Below, piece by piece: positions 7,723 through 16,004 of a stretch of DNA of 64,000 bases (its first letter is position 1; the number at the start of each line of letters is the position of its first letter). A model generated the notes under the pieces. That model was not told the DNA's origin and made no database searches. It saw only the letters and a list, made by a program, of their open reading frames with translations. Origin of the DNA: Methylobacter sp015476545 (GTDB lineage: Bacteria; Pseudomonadota; Gammaproteobacteria; Methylococcales; Methylomonadaceae); contig NZ_CP197401.1 in NCBI RefSeq assembly GCF_052162025.1, forward strand, positions 3,596,001 to 3,660,000. The letters are read 5' to 3'. A program made the position numbers and the translations under genes.

Positions 7723-8298
7723 TTAATTTTCAGGACCGTAACATTTCGGGTAATCGCTGCAAACAGCGCAGGACGGCGCGCGGCAGAGATACAGCCCTTC
7801 CGCTTCGCAGAGCTGCTTGTACAGGAATTTTTTCCATTTCATGTCCTTGTCATTTTTGGCAGCCAGTTCGGGAAAGTTGTAGTGCAACATGGCGCTCAAC
7901 TGACCGCGGTCTAACAGGCCCAAATCCTGCCATAGGTGATCGTTGCCCAGGCAACCGGCCACGATAATGCCGATGATGCAGTCGCTTTCGAAGCCGTCGG
8001 ACTGGCTGTAATGCTTGAGCAGATTAACCAGGTCGTCTCTTTCCAGCATGCGGCTGAAATCCGGCCGAATGCCCGAAGGCGCCAGTTCGGGTATGCGGCA
8101 GTCCGGAAAATAATGGCCGACCAGCCTTTTAAACTGCGCAGGTTCCAGCCCTAGGCAATCGGGCAGGGCGCTCTTGCCCAGGCACCAGCTGGAAACCATG
8201 CAGGCCAGCCATTCTTGGTTGGGCGTGGCCATTGCTTGCGATTTCAGCCGGGCATACAGGCTTATCCTGTCGTCCTGAAGTTTGAGCGCTATGGACAT
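7723..8298 (-). CDS. nifQ: NifQ, molybdenum donor for FeMo-cofactor synthesis
   Basis: The 191-residue protein ends with the diagnostic NifQ cysteine motif Cx4Cx2Cx5C (C172, C177, C180, C186; CRAPSCAVCSDYPKC). In the family this motif holds an Mo-Fe-S cluster that passes molybdenum to the NifEN/NifH stage of FeMo-cofactor assembly. The gene follows the nifO-like gene on the same strand with a gap of about 80 bases, as in the nifB-fdxN-nifO-nifQ order known from Azotobacter vinelandii. It is probably transcribed from the sigma-54 promoter ahead of nifB. Confidence 0.93.
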   Translation of the reverse strand: MSIALKLQDDRISLYARLKSQAMATPNQEWLACMVSSWCLGKSALPDCLGLEPAQFKRLVGHYFPDCRIPELAPSGIRPDFSRMLERDDLVNLLKHYSQSDGFESDCIIGIIVAGCLGNDHLWQDLGLLDRGQLSAMLHYNFPELAAKNDKDMKWKKFLYKQLCEAEGLYLCRAPSCAVCSDYPKCYGPEN

Positions 8299-8377
8299 GA
8301 TGCTAATCTCGGGCCGGTCGCGGCATGGAAGATTGAAAAAATACCTGAAACCATAAAGCGGCTCCTTGAAATTGGGG

Positions 8378-8815
8378 TCATTTTTCCGTTGCGCTGGACA
8401 GACAGGCGTGCGGCTTGGGTTCGGATGACCGGGGGCAGCTTTCCAGATCCGCCCCCAGGATTTCCGTCAGCCCTATCCAATGATGAACCTTATGCTGATC
8501 GAATCCTGCAACCCTGACATCGCCCACCTGCATTAAAGGACGGCGGATCAATAGCGGATCTTTCAGCATTAAGGCCAGAGCCTGTTCTTCCGAGATCTGG
8601 TTAGGGTCAAGCGCGCCGTTTTTTACCGCCGGTGCGCTGTAATTAAACCACTGATGCACGGGTTCGCTGCCGAAGAAAGCACGCAAGCATTCCTTTTGCC
8701 AGGGCTCGGTCAGCAAATTTCGCGCGATCACCTGATGGCCCGCCGCCGTCAGCATTTGCTTCTGCCGGGTGTTGTTGATGCATCCGGGTTTTTCGTAGAA
8801 GTAAACCGTAGCCAC
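8378..8815 (-). CDS. nifO: NifO-like, ArsC-family nitrogenase-associated protein
   Basis: The 145-residue protein is an ArsC/Spx-type thioredoxin-fold protein of the nitrogenase-associated group. It opens with VYFYEKPGCINNTRQKQML, where only one cysteine of the usual CxxC is present, and contains the RRPLMQVG motif of ArsC-like proteins. Its family neighbours are always nif genes, and in Azotobacter NifO affects molybdenum allocation. It starts 13 bases after fdxN ends. The C-terminal tail (SCPRSSEPKPHACLSSATEK) is probably disordered. Confidence 0.85.
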   Translation of the reverse strand: MATVYFYEKPGCINNTRQKQMLTAAGHQVIARNLLTEPWQKECLRAFFGSEPVHQWFNYSAPAVKNGALDPNQISEEQALALMLKDPLLIRRPLMQVGDVRVAGFDQHKVHHWIGLTEILGADLESCPRSSEPKPHACLSSATEK

Positions 8816-8828
8816 GGCTGCCGTCCTT

Positions 8829-9107
8829 TTAATGCGCCTGCAACTCGGCCATCGCCTCGGCCATTTTTTCCGGCGGAATGCCGGTCAAAGATCCCGGCGG
8901 ATTGATCGGCTCACCCAGCGAATTGAGTATGGCGCCTTCTATCGGGCAAATGCTGGCGCATTGATAAACCGGATAATCGCCTTCGCATTCCGTGCATTTA
9001 TTGCTGTTGACCCGAAAATGCGGTTTGGCTTCATAAATAGCCTTGCTGGGACACACCGGCTCGCAGGCAAAGCAGTTAACGCAGGATTCAATAATTTTTA
9101 CTGCCAT
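8829..9107 (-). CDS. fdxN: 2[4Fe-4S] ferredoxin FdxN
   Basis: The 92-residue protein has two cluster-binding motifs. The first is C9-x2-C12-x2-C15-x3-C19 and the second has C38, C41, C50 and C54, with an 8-residue insertion between the second and third cysteines, as in nif-associated ferredoxins. It would carry low-potential electrons for nitrogenase or to NifB. It lies between nifB and nifO on the same strand. A palindromic repeat array separates it from nifB. Confidence 0.92.
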   Translation of the reverse strand: MAVKIIESCVNCFACEPVCPSKAIYEAKPHFRVNSNKCTECEGDYPVYQCASICPIEGAILNSLGEPINPPGSLTGIPPEKMAEAMAELQAH

Positions 9108-9125
9108 AAAACAAACTCCTTAATC

Positions 9126-9205
9126 GTAGGGTACGCAGTGCGTACCTTTAAAAAATGGTACGCACTGCGTACCTTTAAAAAATGGTACGCAGTGCGTACC
9201 CTACT
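9126..9205. repeat. triple palindromic repeat between nifB and fdxN
   Basis: Three palindromic units of the type GGTACGCAGTGCGTACC follow one another with spacers TTTAAAAAAT, and the whole is bounded by GTAGGGTACGC and GCGTACCCTAC. It is related to the elements at 1156-1232 and 3457-3704 but lacks their long spacer. It lies in the transcribed gap of the nif operon and could form hairpins in the mRNA, affecting the ratio of nifB to downstream messages. Confidence 0.8.
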
Positions 9206-9214
9206 TTGTGATTT

Positions 9215-10702
9215 CTAAGCACTCGCTCTGGCTGCGTCAGGTTTTGCATCCAGCTTGCCTGCCGCGGCCATTTCCTTGTACACGGCCATGACGGCATCCT
9301 CGATCGGTTCCATGGCATGTTCGCCGTTCGGCTGGATGCCGGCCGTTTCCAGCATCTCCCAGGGCTCATAACCGACTTTCGAACACAGCACCGCTTCGCA
9401 GCCTTCCAGCGCCCTGATCGTGCGCATCAGGGTCGATTCGGTTTCGCCGCAGGTCGTATCGCCGCCACAGTACTGATCGGCCTTGCGATGGCTGATAAAG
9501 CGCACACCCTCCGGCGAGGCTTCGTAGATCAGGAATTCCTTGGCATGGCCGAAGTGCACGTTGATGAGGCCCTGCCCGCTGGTCGCCACGGCCATCAGCA
9601 CCGGACGCGTATTGAGTTTGGGCTCCTGTTTGAACTGTTCAGTCTTGGCCGCTTTCTCCAGACGCTTGCTGTCCATCTCGGCCTGAATGGCATCGTGGAT
9701 GACCTTGCGTTTTTCCATGGCCGCCTGGTAATCGATTTCCATGGTTTCGATCTTGTCCATCGTGAATTCGTCGCCGCGGTCCTCGCCGAGCAGCCCGACG
9801 GCGTCGGCACGGCACTGGCGGCAGTGGCGCATCATGTTCATGTCGCCGGAGCAGGCATCCTGAAGGTCTTGAAGCTCGTCGGGCGTAGGACCGCGTTGCC
9901 CCATGACGCCGTAGAATGTGCCGTGCTCGGCTTCGGCGATCAACGGCATGACGTTGTGCAAAAATGCGCCCTTGGATTTGACGACTTTACTGACTTCCGC
10001 CAGATGCTTGTCATTGACGCCCGGAATCATGACCGAGTTGACCTTGACGAGGATGCCTTTGGCAATCAGCATTTCCAGACCTTTTTGCTGTTGTTCGATC
10101 AGGATTTTCGCAGCCTTGACGCCCTTGATGCGGCGGTTGTTCCAGAAAATCCACGGGTAGATTTTCGCGCCGATTTCAGGGTCAACGCAGTTAATGGTGA
10201 TCGTGACATGGTCGATATTGTGTTTGGACAACTCCTCGACCGCATCGGGCAGAGCCAAGCCGTTAGTGGATACGCACAATTTGATATCGGGCGCTTCCTC
10301 GCTTAAACGGCGGAAAGTTTCGAACGTGCGTTCCGGGTTGGCCAGCGGATCGCCGGGGCCGGCGATGCCGAGCACGGTCATCTGCGGAATCGTGGCAGCC
10401 ACGGCCATGGTCTTTTTCACGGCCTGATCCGGCGTCAGCAGTTCGGACACCACGCCGGGGCGCGATTCGTTGGCGCAATCGTATTTACGGTTGCAATAAT
10501 GGCATTGGATGTTGCAGGCTGGCGCCACCGCCACATGCATCCTGGCGAAATAGTGATGGGCGTCTTCCGAATAACAGGGATGATTCTGTACTTTTTCCCG
10601 GATCGAGTCGGGCAGTTGATTCATCTGGTCATCGGTTGAACCGCAAGAACCTGCTGAACATCCGCCTGCTTTTGGTGCATCATTGAGTACTGGCAATTCC
10701 AT
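9215..10702 (-). CDS. nifB: NifB, radical-SAM FeMo-cofactor core synthase
   Basis: The 495-residue protein has the radical-SAM cysteines C63, C67 and C70 (ACNIQCHYC) and the N-terminal HPCYSEDAHHYFARMHVAVAP signature of NifB. A C-terminal NifX-like domain (about residues 375-480) binds the NifB-co product. NifB builds the 8Fe-9S-C core of the nitrogenase cofactor. The length agrees with two-domain NifB proteins of proteobacteria. A sigma-54 promoter and a NifA site are visible upstream. Confidence 0.97.
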   Translation of the reverse strand: MELPVLNDAPKAGGCSAGSCGSTDDQMNQLPDSIREKVQNHPCYSEDAHHYFARMHVAVAPACNIQCHYCNRKYDCANESRPGVVSELLTPDQAVKKTMAVAATIPQMTVLGIAGPGDPLANPERTFETFRRLSEEAPDIKLCVSTNGLALPDAVEELSKHNIDHVTITINCVDPEIGAKIYPWIFWNNRRIKGVKAAKILIEQQQKGLEMLIAKGILVKVNSVMIPGVNDKHLAEVSKVVKSKGAFLHNVMPLIAEAEHGTFYGVMGQRGPTPDELQDLQDACSGDMNMMRHCRQCRADAVGLLGEDRGDEFTMDKIETMEIDYQAAMEKRKVIHDAIQAEMDSKRLEKAAKTEQFKQEPKLNTRPVLMAVATSGQGLINVHFGHAKEFLIYEASPEGVRFISHRKADQYCGGDTTCGETESTLMRTIRALEGCEAVLCSKVGYEPWEMLETAGIQPNGEHAMEPIEDAVMAVYKEMAAAGKLDAKPDAARASA

Positions 10703-10740
10703 AATATTGACCTCGGTAAGTTGCTGTTACTCTGGATGAA

Positions 10741-10756
10741 TGCACAGGCCGTGCCA
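10741..10756 (-). promoter_or_regulatory. sigma-54 promoter of nifB
   Basis: On the minus strand the sequence is TGGCACGGCCTGTGCA, which fits TGGCACG-N4-TTGCA with the invariant GG and GC at the strict -24/-12 spacing and one mismatch in the TTGC part. It lies about 40 bases ahead of the nifB start codon, a suitable position for transcription of nifB and the genes after it. Confidence 0.85.
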
Positions 10757-10809
10757 ATATCTTATCTTACTGATTTTTATTTGTTTTTTGCTTTTGTTTA
10801 TGTGGAGGA

Positions 10810-10825
10810 TGTCGCACACGCAACA
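10810..10825 (-). promoter_or_regulatory. NifA upstream activator site for nifB
   Basis: The sequence TGTCGCACACGCAACA is a perfect TGT-N10-ACA NifA-binding site. It lies about 55 bases upstream of the -24 element of the nifB promoter, within the range used by NifA with DNA looping. The site is symmetrical, so orientation is assigned from the promoter. Confidence 0.8.
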
Positions 10826-10895
10826 GGTATGTATGAGTTTTTTGTAATTAATCGAACAACAGCCCCAAGGATTGTGATGCCTGAATGCGCCCAGC

Positions 10896-11720
10896 TTACC
10901 CGGCTTTGTGGTAGATGGGTAGCCCCGGCCGCCACAGACTCCACGCAGCCGGCATCTCCGGCAGCGATTCGTGCACGCCGATCACGCATAATCCGCTCGG
11001 CGACAGTCGGGCATCAAGATGGCGCAGGATTGCCCGCTGCAGGTCGGACGAGAAATAGGTGAACGCCAGATTCCGGCACAGGATGAGATCGAAAGAACCG
11101 TCCGGCAAGGCTTTGCGCAGATCCTGCACGGCCCAGCTTATCGGCCGGCGATATTCCGACTTGATGCAGTACTGTCCCTGCTCCGCAGTAAAGGCAAGGT
11201 CGCGCCAAGGTGCGGGCAATTCCCTAAGACTGCTTGACGGGTAGCATCCGCGCCGGGCTCGCGCGACCTGGACCGGATCGGCGTCCGTGCCAGTCAGCGC
11301 AAGCGGGACAGCCGGAGCCTGCGGCGCGATTTGCAGCGCCCAGATCAGCGCCAGCGTATACGCTTCCTCGCCAGCACCACAGCCTGCGCTCCAAATGTCG
11401 AGCCTGCGTTTATTGCGGTTTTGGCATAAACGGATCAGTTCCGGCAATCCTTCTTGGGCGAGAGCATCGAAAACCCAACGGTCGCGGTAAAAGCGCGAGA
11501 TCGTGATCCGGCAGAAACCGTCGAGCCGAAGCCACTCCTGTTCATGCGCCTCAAGATAGCGGCGGTAACCATCGAGATCGACTAACTGCAATTCCTCGAT
11601 ACGCCGGGTGATGCGCTTGATCACCTGCCGCCGCACTTTACGGAATCCCGGCCAGCGCAGCTCCAGGCGCGGCAAGGCCCATTGCAGAAAGGCCATCCAT
11701 TGATCATCTCGCTTGGTCAC
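10896..11720 (-). CDS. CheR-type methyltransferase embedded in the nif cluster
   Basis: The 274-residue protein matches CheR, which methylates glutamates of chemoreceptors using S-adenosylmethionine. An N-terminal helical part is followed by CRITISRFYRD, the SAM-binding loop DIWSAGCGAGEEAYTLAL, and LILCRNLAFTYF. The usual ACSTGEEPY loop is altered to GCGAGEEAY, so its substrate may differ from ordinary chemoreceptors. It sits between nifA and nifB on their strand, with a palindromic hairpin upstream of it and the nifB sigma-54 promoter downstream. No chemoreceptor or other che gene is nearby. Confidence 0.8.
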   Translation of the reverse strand: MTKRDDQWMAFLQWALPRLELRWPGFRKVRRQVIKRITRRIEELQLVDLDGYRRYLEAHEQEWLRLDGFCRITISRFYRDRWVFDALAQEGLPELIRLCQNRNKRRLDIWSAGCGAGEEAYTLALIWALQIAPQAPAVPLALTGTDADPVQVARARRGCYPSSSLRELPAPWRDLAFTAEQGQYCIKSEYRRPISWAVQDLRKALPDGSFDLILCRNLAFTYFSSDLQRAILRHLDARLSPSGLCVIGVHESLPEMPAAWSLWRPGLPIYHKAG

Positions 11721-11900
11721 CGAGGAACCTGACGGCTGGCACGATTAAAGCGAGACGCCCATATGATGTTCACTGTCGTCATTACTGCTCCCCATAGATT
11801 TCCGGCGTCCATAGTTCATATAAGAATCATGACAACGAAATGGTCGCAGTTATTCCAAAGATCGTCTCACGAAAGGACTCAATCCGCATTCCAAGCGAGT

Positions 11901-11936
11901 CTTATCCTTCCCACGCTGGAGCGTAGGAATGATAAG
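11901..11936. repeat. palindromic hairpin between nifA and cheR-like gene
   Basis: The sequence reads CTTATCCTTCCCACGCT, GG, then its near-complement AGCGTAGGAATGATAAG, giving a stem of about 17 pairs with two mismatches. It begins five bases past the nifA stop codon on the minus strand. The CCCACGCTGGAGCGT core resembles an intergenic palindrome found widely in proteobacteria. It may act as an attenuator or mRNA-stabilising element. Confidence 0.65.
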
Positions 11937-11941
11937 GCTTG

Positions 11942-13483
11942 CTAAATCTGCTTCATGGCGATATCCAGCACCTGGATGCGATAGGCGATCTGACGCGGCG
12001 TCATGTTAAGCAGCCTTGCGGCCTTGGCCTGCACCCAGCCGCATTGCTCCAGCGCAGCGATCACGCGCTCGCGGTCATCGAGTGTTTCATCGTTGAGATC
12101 GACCGGAGGCACTTTCTGGGGTTTGAGCGCGACTTGATGGCCAATTTCATCTTCGAGCCCGGTATTGACCATGACATCCCTGTCGATGATGCCGTTGGGA
12201 CTCATGATCGCGGCGCGCTCCAGGCGGTTGGCCAGTTCCCGGACATTGCCGGGCCAGCTGTGCTTCATCAATATCCTGATGGCGCTGTCTTTGATTTCCA
12301 GGTAACGTCCTCCCTGCTGGGCTGAGATCCTGCCCAATAAAAATTCGGCCAGTTGCGGGATGTCCTCGGTTCTGTCGCGCAAAGCCGGCATGTGGATTGG
12401 CATGACATTCAGCCGATAATACAAATCCTCGCGAAACGTGCCTTCGGTGACTTGCTCTTCCAGGTTGCGGTTGGTCGCGGCGATGATGCGCACGTTGACG
12501 TTGATGGTTTTGGTGCCTCCCACGCGCTCGAACTCGCCTTCCTGCAGCACGCGCAGCAACTTGGCCTGAAACGAGGCCGATATCTCGCCGATCTCATCGA
12601 GAAACAGGGTGCCATTGTCGGCCAGTTCGAAGCGGCCTTTGCGTTGCGCCAGGGCACCGCTGAAAGCGCCTTTTTCATGGCCGAACAATTCGGATTCCAA
12701 TAGCGTATCAGGCAGGGCCGCGCAGTTGAGTTTCAGGAACGGCCCGCTGGCGCAGCCCGAGTTGAAATGGATGGCGTTGGCGACGACTTCCTTGCCGGTG
12801 CCCGACTCGCCGCGTATCAGCACCGTGGTGTTCCACTTGGCGACCTGGCGGATCGAATCGAACACTTTCAGCATTGGCGCCGAATGCCCGACGATGTTTT
12901 CAAAGCTGTAATTCTTGATCAGCGCCTGCTTCAGATGATCGCGCTCGCTGAGCAGATCGCGCTGCTTGCGTTCCATGGCCCGAAGCATCTTGACGCTTTG
13001 CGCGATCAGGTTGGCGACCATTTCCATGAACCGGGCCCGCTCGCCCAGGAACAGGCTGTTGGTGGGCTGCGCCGCCAGCACGCCGACCAGCTCGCTTTTT
13101 TCCACATAAATGGGCGAGCCTATGAACGGCAATTCAGGATCATAAAGCCCCAATTTGCCCAGGAAGCGCGGCTCCTCGGCCACTTTTTCAACGACGAGGG
13201 TACTACCCGCGTCCAGTATGGTGCCGATCAGACCTTCGCCGGACTGATACCTGACCGGTTGGGCCGGCTTGACGGCGCTGTCGCTGTGTACGGCCGTGAC
13301 GACCATGGCGTCGTTTTCCGTCTCGCGCAACGTAATCATCCCGGAGCGCATGCCCGATCTTTTATGCAGAATTTCCAGCACGCCTTGCAGTTTGGCCTGC
13401 AAGTCGTGGGTGCTGTTCAGTACCTGGCTGATCAGGTATAGGGTATCCAGTTCAGCTTCGATTAACTCTGTACGCTCAATCAT
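11942..13483 (-). CDS. nifA: NifA, sigma-54-dependent activator of nif genes
   Basis: The 513-residue protein has an N-terminal GAF domain (about 20-165), an AAA+ sigma-54 activation domain with Walker A GESGTGKE (225-232), the sigma-54 contact loop GAFSGA (272-277, serine variant of GAFTGA) and Walker B GTLFLDEIGE (291-300), and a C-terminal Fis-type helix-turn-helix (about 468-513). It lacks the interdomain cysteines of oxygen-sensitive alphaproteobacterial NifA, so it is expected to be controlled by NifL. It follows nifL by 12 bases. Its predicted sites precede nifB and rnfA. Confidence 0.97.
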   Translation of the reverse strand: MIERTELIEAELDTLYLISQVLNSTHDLQAKLQGVLEILHKRSGMRSGMITLRETENDAMVVTAVHSDSAVKPAQPVRYQSGEGLIGTILDAGSTLVVEKVAEEPRFLGKLGLYDPELPFIGSPIYVEKSELVGVLAAQPTNSLFLGERARFMEMVANLIAQSVKMLRAMERKQRDLLSERDHLKQALIKNYSFENIVGHSAPMLKVFDSIRQVAKWNTTVLIRGESGTGKEVVANAIHFNSGCASGPFLKLNCAALPDTLLESELFGHEKGAFSGALAQRKGRFELADNGTLFLDEIGEISASFQAKLLRVLQEGEFERVGGTKTINVNVRIIAATNRNLEEQVTEGTFREDLYYRLNVMPIHMPALRDRTEDIPQLAEFLLGRISAQQGGRYLEIKDSAIRILMKHSWPGNVRELANRLERAAIMSPNGIIDRDVMVNTGLEDEIGHQVALKPQKVPPVDLNDETLDDRERVIAALEQCGWVQAKAARLLNMTPRQIAYRIQVLDIAMKQI

Positions 13484-13495
13484 GCTATTGACTCT

Positions 13496-15094
13496 CTATG
13501 CCGAAACTCTGCGCATGGGAAAACTGATAATAAAGCGGCAACCCTGATGGTAATTAGGGTCTATCTCGATCAGTCCCTGATGCTGGTTGATGATTTCCTT
13601 GACCATGACCAGACCCATGCCGGCCTGATTGCCGCCCATGGGTCTTGTGGTATAGAAGGGCTCGAATACTTTGGCACGTTTGCCGACGGGAATGCCGGGC
13701 CCGGTATCTTCAACGATGACATAAGCTAGATCGGCATCTGAATCGGTGGTGATTCTAAGCCGCTGCTCCGGGCAGTCGGACTGCACCATGGCCTCGATGG
13801 CGTTATCGATGAGTTGCTTGAACAGGATGCGCAGGCGATTTTCGGAACCCAGAATCGTCGGCAAGGCCTGCATGGGCTGCCAGTGCACTTCGATGTCATG
13901 GCTCTGGAAACGCGACTCGCTGAGCATCATCATCTCATGCAGCACTTTATTGAGATTGACCGGCACAACGGCTGCCTGATAAATCTGGGGAATGCATTTT
14001 TTCATCATGGCCACGGCCTCTTCGCCCGATGCCTGAATCTGCCGCAAAATCTGCAGCAGGCCGTCATGCTGGGCGTCGCCTTTGTGCCGGATGATCTGCT
14101 CAGCGGCCTTGATCTGATTCATCGGCATCTGAATCTGGTGCATGGCGCCCAGCAGCGTCTCCCGAATGCCGCGCACCCGCTCATCCTCGACCATCATGGT
14201 TTTCAGGGTCTGGATATGCAGCTCTTCCATCTGCCGGCGTTGCTTGGTGATGTCGGTCAGGGTCAGGATCAAATAGCGTTTGGAGTTGTCTTCAAAAAAC
14301 GCATCGGCATTGATTTCTTTTTCCACAAACCAATTGCCGGCACAGGAAAACCAGCGTACGCCCTGGCCGCGGGTTTCCACCCTGAACTCCCGGTTATTGA
14401 AGCCCTGTTCGGCGAGTTGCAGCTGCTGCCATAAATCGCCCATCTCATCGCGCAGCAGCTTCAGAAAAAACAGCGCCGGCTCGCCTTTGTTAAGATCGGT
14501 AACCAACGCTTTATACAACTGGTTATCCAGAATGACCCGATCCTGGTCATCGAGCACCACCATAGCAATCGGCGATGAATTGAGCACAGATTCAATCAGC
14601 AGTTTCTGATTGTGCACTTTTTTCTCGGATTCATAGGCAGCAGTCACATCGCGATGCATGCCGATATAGTGCGTAATTTGCTTCTCGCTGTTCAGCATGG
14701 GCGTGATGGTCAGGTCAGCCAGATAACGATGACCTGACTTATGCCGGTTAACCAGCCGGCCATGCCAAACTTTTTTGCTGCTGATGGTGCGCCACAAATC
14801 GTGATAGACATGCCGCGGCGTGGACTTGTCCGATAGCAGGGATTCGTTTTGACCCAGGATATCGGCCGGGTTATAACCGGTGACCAAGGTGAATTCCTCA
14901 TTCACATAAAGAATGCTGGCTTTCTTGTCGGTAATGGAAATAGCGATAGGCGCCTGCTCGACCGTTTCGATAAACAGTCCACATGGCCCCCGGTTGTCGA
15001 TGTCCTCTCCGAGCATAATGGCTTCAAGCTCTTTATTAATGCATTTGCCTTTACTGCTGTGAGTCCACAAAAATTGCAACGATGTTTTTTTCAT
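13496..15094 (-). CDS. nifL: NifL, redox- and nitrogen-responsive anti-activator
   Basis: The 532-residue protein follows the Azotobacter NifL plan: a first PAS domain (about 40-150, TVEQAPIAISITD and GMHRDVTA), a second PAS domain (about 165-285), a helical region with LLGAMHQIQMPMNQIKAA (H319), and a C-terminal GHKL ATPase-like domain with DTGPGIP and GMGLVMVKEI. The first PAS of NifL binds FAD and senses oxygen or redox state. The protein inhibits NifA by direct contact. It lies upstream of nifA and divergent from rnfA. No sigma-54 site was seen for it in the 313-base gap. Confidence 0.95.
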   Translation of the reverse strand: MKKTSLQFLWTHSSKGKCINKELEAIMLGEDIDNRGPCGLFIETVEQAPIAISITDKKASILYVNEEFTLVTGYNPADILGQNESLLSDKSTPRHVYHDLWRTISSKKVWHGRLVNRHKSGHRYLADLTITPMLNSEKQITHYIGMHRDVTAAYESEKKVHNQKLLIESVLNSSPIAMVVLDDQDRVILDNQLYKALVTDLNKGEPALFFLKLLRDEMGDLWQQLQLAEQGFNNREFRVETRGQGVRWFSCAGNWFVEKEINADAFFEDNSKRYLILTLTDITKQRRQMEELHIQTLKTMMVEDERVRGIRETLLGAMHQIQMPMNQIKAAEQIIRHKGDAQHDGLLQILRQIQASGEEAVAMMKKCIPQIYQAAVVPVNLNKVLHEMMMLSESRFQSHDIEVHWQPMQALPTILGSENRLRILFKQLIDNAIEAMVQSDCPEQRLRITTDSDADLAYVIVEDTGPGIPVGKRAKVFEPFYTTRPMGGNQAGMGLVMVKEIINQHQGLIEIDPNYHQGCRFIISFPMRRVSA

Positions 15095-15227
15095 ACGTCA
15101 TGTCAGGAATTGAACAATAGCTTAACCACTCAAGCAAAAATGAAGCCAAATTTTATAAGGGAATTAAAAAATGAAAGGCACGTATGCAGCATCACCTCTA
15201 CCGCCTTATTGGTTGCACCTGACTTAA

Positions 15228-15243
15228 TGTAAGGTTTGCGACA
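15228..15243 (+). promoter_or_regulatory. NifA upstream activator site, distal, for rnfA
   Basis: TGTAAGGTTTGCGACA is a perfect TGT-N10-ACA site, about 130 bases ahead of the rnfA -24 element. It lies in the nifL-rnfA divergent gap. With the site 40 bases further on, it gives two candidate NifA sites on roughly the same DNA face. Confidence 0.7.
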
Positions 15244-15267
15244 TAAAAATTATGCGCTGTGGGGTTA

Positions 15268-15283
15268 TGTCCTAATTCCGACA
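15268..15283 (+). promoter_or_regulatory. NifA upstream activator site, proximal, for rnfA
   Basis: TGTCCTAATTCCGACA is a second perfect TGT-N10-ACA site, about 90 bases upstream of the rnfA -24 element and 40 bases downstream of the first. Paired sites near -100 are usual at NifA-activated promoters. Confidence 0.75.
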
Positions 15284-15359
15284 GGATTTACGCACCATTC
15301 AGGTGCATATCCGCACTCGTTTTAGGCATTTAGCTTATGAATGGCTGTTTTTGTCAATC

Positions 15360-15375
15360 TGGCACACTTGATGCT
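15360..15375 (+). promoter_or_regulatory. sigma-54 promoter of rnfABCDGEH
   Basis: TGGCACACTTGATGCT fits the sigma-54 consensus with GG and GC at the required spacing (one mismatch in TTGC). Transcription would begin near 15387, which rules out the TTG at 15381 as the rnfA start and supports the GTG at 15408. Confidence 0.85.
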
Positions 15376-15407
15376 GTATTTTGAGCAAAAACAGCTTGGA
15401 AAAAACA

Positions 15408-15986
15408 GTGAGTGAATATTTGTTACTTTTATTAGGCACTGCCCTTGTCAATAACGTGGTGTTGGTCAAATTCCTGGGGCTTTGCCCGTTCATGGGCGTG
15501 TCCAACAAGCTGGATACGGCACTAGGCATGGGCATGGCAACCACCTTCGTGCTGACGCTGGCGGCCATCGCCAGTTGGGTGATCGAGCATTTCATTCTGG
15601 CGCCGTTCCATATTGAGTTTCTGCGCATACTGGCCTTTATTCTGGTGATTGCGGCTGTGGTTCAGTTCACCGAGATGGTGGTCCATAAAACCAGCCCGGT
15701 GCTGTATCAGATACTGGGGATTTTCCTGCCGCTGATCACCACCAATTGTGCGGTCCTGGGCGTGGCCCTGCTGAACGTGCAGGCGCAATACGGGTTCATG
15801 CAAAGCATGGTTTTCGGTTTTGGGTCGGCCATCGGCTTTACGCTGGTCATGGTGCTGTTCGCGGGCCTGCGCGAGCGCCTGGCCTTGATGAGCGTGCCGA
15901 GCCTGTTTGCCGGCACGCCGATCGCCTTTATCACGGCCGGAATCTTATCGCTGGCTTTCATGGGTTTCGCCGGACTGTACAAATAG
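15408..15986 (+). CDS. rnfA: RnfA, membrane subunit of the Rnf complex
   Basis: RnfA is a polytopic inner-membrane subunit of the Rnf complex, which uses an ion gradient to push electrons from NADH to low-potential ferredoxin, or the reverse. The sequence begins VSEYLLLLLGTALVNNVVLVKFLG in family register and contains GLCPFMGVSNKLDTALGMG and TTNCAVLG. The frame is open from 15381, but the GTG at 15408 aligns with known RnfA starts and falls after the predicted transcription start. It is the first gene of a seven-gene operon linked to nifL-nifA. Confidence 0.96.
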   Translation: MSEYLLLLLGTALVNNVVLVKFLGLCPFMGVSNKLDTALGMGMATTFVLTLAAIASWVIEHFILAPFHIEFLRILAFILVIAAVVQFTEMVVHKTSPVLYQILGIFLPLITTNCAVLGVALLNVQAQYGFMQSMVFGFGSAIGFTLVMVLFAGLRERLALMSVPSLFAGTPIAFITAGILSLAFMGFAGLYK

Positions 15987-16004
15987 CCTGCCTGAGGGGA
16001 CATC

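Noticed and set aside
9317..10306. Long plus-strand frame opposite nifB
   Set aside because: It is an antisense shadow of a GC-rich coding region. Its translation has no domain and nifB is certain.
11737..11752. Sigma-54-like sequence TGGCACGATTAAAGCG on the plus strand
   Set aside because: GG/GC spacing is right, but the -12 part is AAGC rather than TTGC, no NifA site was seen in place and it would read antisense into nifA with no gene after it.
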